From positions 372,001 to 436,000 of the forward strand of contig NZ_WNKS01000001.1 of assembly GCF_009720655.1 (NCBI RefSeq): 64,000 bases of DNA, read 5' to 3'. Both the position numbers and the translations under genes were made by a program. This document shows, one piece after another, positions 61,495 through 64,000 of this stretch. The notes beneath the pieces were generated by a model. The model worked only from the letters and a program-made list of their open reading frames with translations. It was not told the origin of the DNA and searched no databases. Source of the stretch: Rhodoblastus acidophilus (lineage in GTDB: Bacteria; Pseudomonadota; Alphaproteobacteria; Rhizobiales; Beijerinckiaceae). The first letter of the stretch is position 1. Each line of letters opens with the position of its first letter.

Positions 61495-62894
61495 GCCGGT
61501 TGTTCGTCTCCGCCATTTCAAAATCCTGCGGCAAGACCACGCTGTCCCTGGGCATGGCCGCCGCTTTTGTCGAGCGCGGCTTGCGGGTCCAGCCCTTCAA
61601 GAAGGGGCCGGATTACATCGACCCGATGTGGCACGCGCGCGCGGCGGGACGCACCTGCTACAATCTCGATTTCAACACCCAGACGCCGGACGAAATTGTT
61701 TCGCTGTGCGCTTCCGCCTCGCTCGACGCCGATCTGGCGCTGGTCGAGGGCAACAAGGGTTTGCATGATGGCGTCGACACGCTGGGAAACGATTCCAGCG
61801 CCGCTTTGGCGAAACTGCTGGGCGCGCCTGTTGTGCTCGTCGTCGATACGCAGGGCATGGCGCGCGGCGTGGCGCCGCTGCTGCTCGGCTATCAACATTT
61901 CGATTCCGACGTTTCGATCGCCGGTGTGATCCTCAACAAGGTGGGCAGCGCGCGGCAGGAGTCAAAACTGCGTCACGCCATCGAGACCTACACCAATTTG
62001 AAGATCGTTGGCGTGGTGGGGCGAGATTGCGACTTGTCCGTGGACGAGCGCCATCTCGGCCTGACCACCCCGCAGGAATTTTTCAACGCCGCGCCGGTGA
62101 TCGCCCGTGCTCGTGACGCGGTTCGCGCCGGAGTCGATCTCGACGCGCTGTTGAAGGCGGCGGAGGGTTCGAGGCCGCTATGGGCGGCGCCCCGGCTGCG
62201 CGTCCACCGCGCGCCGGATGTCACACTCGCCGTGGCGCGCGACGCGGCCTTTGGCTTTTATTATGCCGACGATCTCGACGCGTTTGCGCAAGCCGGCGCG
62301 AAACTGATTTTTTTCGACGCACTGCGCGACCAAAGCCTGCCTCGGTGCGATGGCCTTTTCATTGGCGGCGGCTTTCCCGAGACGCAGGCGGCGGCGCTGT
62401 CGGCGAACACGAGTCTGCGGGAGGACATTCGCGGCGGGCTGGCCGCTGGTCTGCCGTGCTACGCCGAATGCGGCGGCATGATGTATCTGTCGCGCTCCAT
62501 CACGTTTGCAGGCGAGACACACCAAATGGTTGGGGCGCTGCCGGCCGACGCCGTGATGGGCCCGCGCCCGCAGGGCAAGGGGCTCATGCGCGTCGAGCCG
62601 ACCCTGGAATTCCCGTGGCCGGGGAATTTTCCGGGGCAGACTGTCGCCGCGCACGAATTCCATTACGCGCGCATGGAGAATATCGATCCCGGTTTGCGTT
62701 ACGCGTGGAAGGTCAGGCGCGGCCACGGGATCGACGGTTTTCGCGATGGAATGGTGGTCGGCAATACGCTCGCCGGTTTTGCTCACTTGCGCGACACCTC
62801 GCGGCTGCGCTGGGCGGAAAGTTTTGTTGGATTTGTCCGCGCGCAAAAACAATCCGCGCTGGGCGCGCCGGCGCTGCTGCGCGCCGCCGTTTGA
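61491..62894 (+). CDS. dsrN: DsrN, sirohaem amide synthase (CbiA/CobB-like)
   Basis: This 467-aa glutamine-dependent amidotransferase has P-loop AISKSCGKTTLSLGMAAAF at the start, KKGPDYIDPMWH, and a class I-like glutaminase domain with nucleophile Cys in LPCYAECGGMMYLS (near residue 325) and HEFHYARM near 385. It amidates sirohaem for rDsrAB. Its ATG overlaps the dsrP stop (ATGA). Confidence 0.94.
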   Translation: MSRLFVSAISKSCGKTTLSLGMAAAFVERGLRVQPFKKGPDYIDPMWHARAAGRTCYNLDFNTQTPDEIVSLCASASLDADLALVEGNKGLHDGVDTLGNDSSAALAKLLGAPVVLVVDTQGMARGVAPLLLGYQHFDSDVSIAGVILNKVGSARQESKLRHAIETYTNLKIVGVVGRDCDLSVDERHLGLTTPQEFFNAAPVIARARDAVRAGVDLDALLKAAEGSRPLWAAPRLRVHRAPDVTLAVARDAAFGFYYADDLDAFAQAGAKLIFFDALRDQSLPRCDGLFIGGGFPETQAAALSANTSLREDIRGGLAAGLPCYAECGGMMYLSRSITFAGETHQMVGALPADAVMGPRPQGKGLMRVEPTLEFPWPGNFPGQTVAAHEFHYARMENIDPGLRYAWKVRRGHGIDGFRDGMVVGNTLAGFAHLRDTSRLRWAESFVGFVRAQKQSALGAPALLRAAV

Positions 62895-62906
62895 AGGGAG
62901 GAAGCT

Positions 62907-63245
62907 TTGGGCATTGAATTTGACGGACGCGAGATCGCGACCACCGCAAGCGGCTATCTGGTCGATCGCGATGACTGGAGCCGGGAATTGGCTGCGCATT
63001 TGGCCAGGCTTGATGGCATTGAGCTGACTGAAAAACACTGGCACGTGATCGAATATCTGCGCGAGGAATTTTTCGAAAACAACGAGAGCACGCCCAACAC
63101 CCGCACCATTATCAAAGCCATGTCGGACAAGTGGGGCGAACGCGTCGATCAGAAGACGCTGTACGATCTGTTTCCGCTCGATCCCTCCAAACAGGGTGGC
63201 CGCATCGCCGGCGTGGCCGAGAGCCGGCGCAAGGGCGGCTACTGA
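62907..63245 (+). CDS. DsrC/TusE paralog without cysteines (RspA-type)
   Basis: This is a 112-aa DsrC-fold protein (ATTASGYLVDRDDWSRELAAHLARLDG; HWHVIEYLREEFFENNESTPNTRTIIKAM; TLYDLFPLDPSKQGGRIAGVAESRRKGGY). It keeps the fold motifs of DsrC but has no Cys; both positions of the C-terminal arm are replaced (GGR; KGGY). It cannot carry sulfur. Known group: Cys-less RspA-like paralogs proposed to be regulatory. TTG start with GGGAGGAAG ahead, 12 bp after dsrN. Confidence 0.85.
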   Translation: MGIEFDGREIATTASGYLVDRDDWSRELAAHLARLDGIELTEKHWHVIEYLREEFFENNESTPNTRTIIKAMSDKWGERVDQKTLYDLFPLDPSKQGGRIAGVAESRRKGGY

Positions 63246-63347
63246 CCCCGCTCGCGCTCGCGGTGCGTGAATAGCGGCGCTGTGACACATTTGCGAAATG
63301 CGCGTCGGCGTGCGATCAGTTGAGCCCCTTTTCACCGGAGGCTCGAT

Positions 63348-64000
<653 letters not shown>

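Overview
The window is GC-rich DNA from a purple-type or methylotroph-related alphaproteobacterium, most likely Hyphomicrobiales (Rhodoblastus, Beijerinckiaceae or similar). This placement is an inference. It rests on the reverse-dissimilatory-sulfite-reductase (rDsr) cluster, the Sox cluster without soxCD, the Mo-storage protein genes, Usg, and several short palindromic repeat families typical of that order. I saw no tRNA, rRNA, CRISPR array, transposase or photosynthesis gene.

Positions 1-12 kb hold ion and phosphate functions. There is a PAP2 acid phosphatase (cut by the window edge), a CYTH triphosphatase-like protein, a PiT phosphate transporter and PPK2. Then comes a CDF / MgtC / OprB / SulP operon. 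An NRAMP-family transporter with altered metal-site motifs lies behind a 67-aa protein and a structured, M-box-like leader. Positions 12-22 kb are potassium uptake: kup, then kdpFABCDE with an extra 27-aa membrane ORF ahead of kdpF. Positions 22.7-24.4 kb encode the molybdenum storage protein (mosB, mosA), followed by the frameshifted C-terminal scrap of a TonB receptor. Positions 24.7-38.5 kb are mixed: a VanX-like dipeptidase, cytochrome b561, MarR, a GreA paralog, a 1609-aa multi-PAS hybrid kinase, a lipase-like hydrolase, a PanE-like reductase, Usg, a methyltransferase, an AraC regulator, and an HtrA protease remnant.

Positions 38.6-64 kb form a sulfur-oxidation island. A minus-strand operon runs rhodanese, DsbA-like, soxY, soxZ, soxA, soxX, soxB, soxT-like, small cytochrome. 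It is divergent from a TauE exporter and an SqrR/BigR-type persulfide-sensing ArsR regulator. Next come tusA and dsrE2, a YeiH-type exporter, and a tight three-gene unit (TauD/TfdA oxygenase plus two tiny proteins). That unit is divergent from dsrABEFHCMKLJOPN, a Cys-less DsrC paralog, a GNAT protein and the C-terminus of a sulfide:quinone oxidoreductase. The expected flow is as follows. Thiosulfate is oxidised by SoxXA-YZ-B; without SoxCD the sulfane sulfur becomes stored sulfur. Rhodanese/TusA/DsrE2/DsrEFH/DsrC then carry persulfide into the cytoplasm to rDsrAB. DsrMKJOP and DsrL handle electrons, and TauE/YeiH-type exporters may remove sulfite or other anions.

The most unusual observations are these. 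Two different palindromic repeats are translated within the signal regions of the neighbouring genes dsrJ and dsrO. A 125-bp inverted-repeat element occurs three times, twice sharing one base with a stop codon. A related AT-rich operator motif lies in four promoters of the sulfur island. The TauD plus two-small-protein operon has no known role. A small cytochrome has a CX3CH haem motif.
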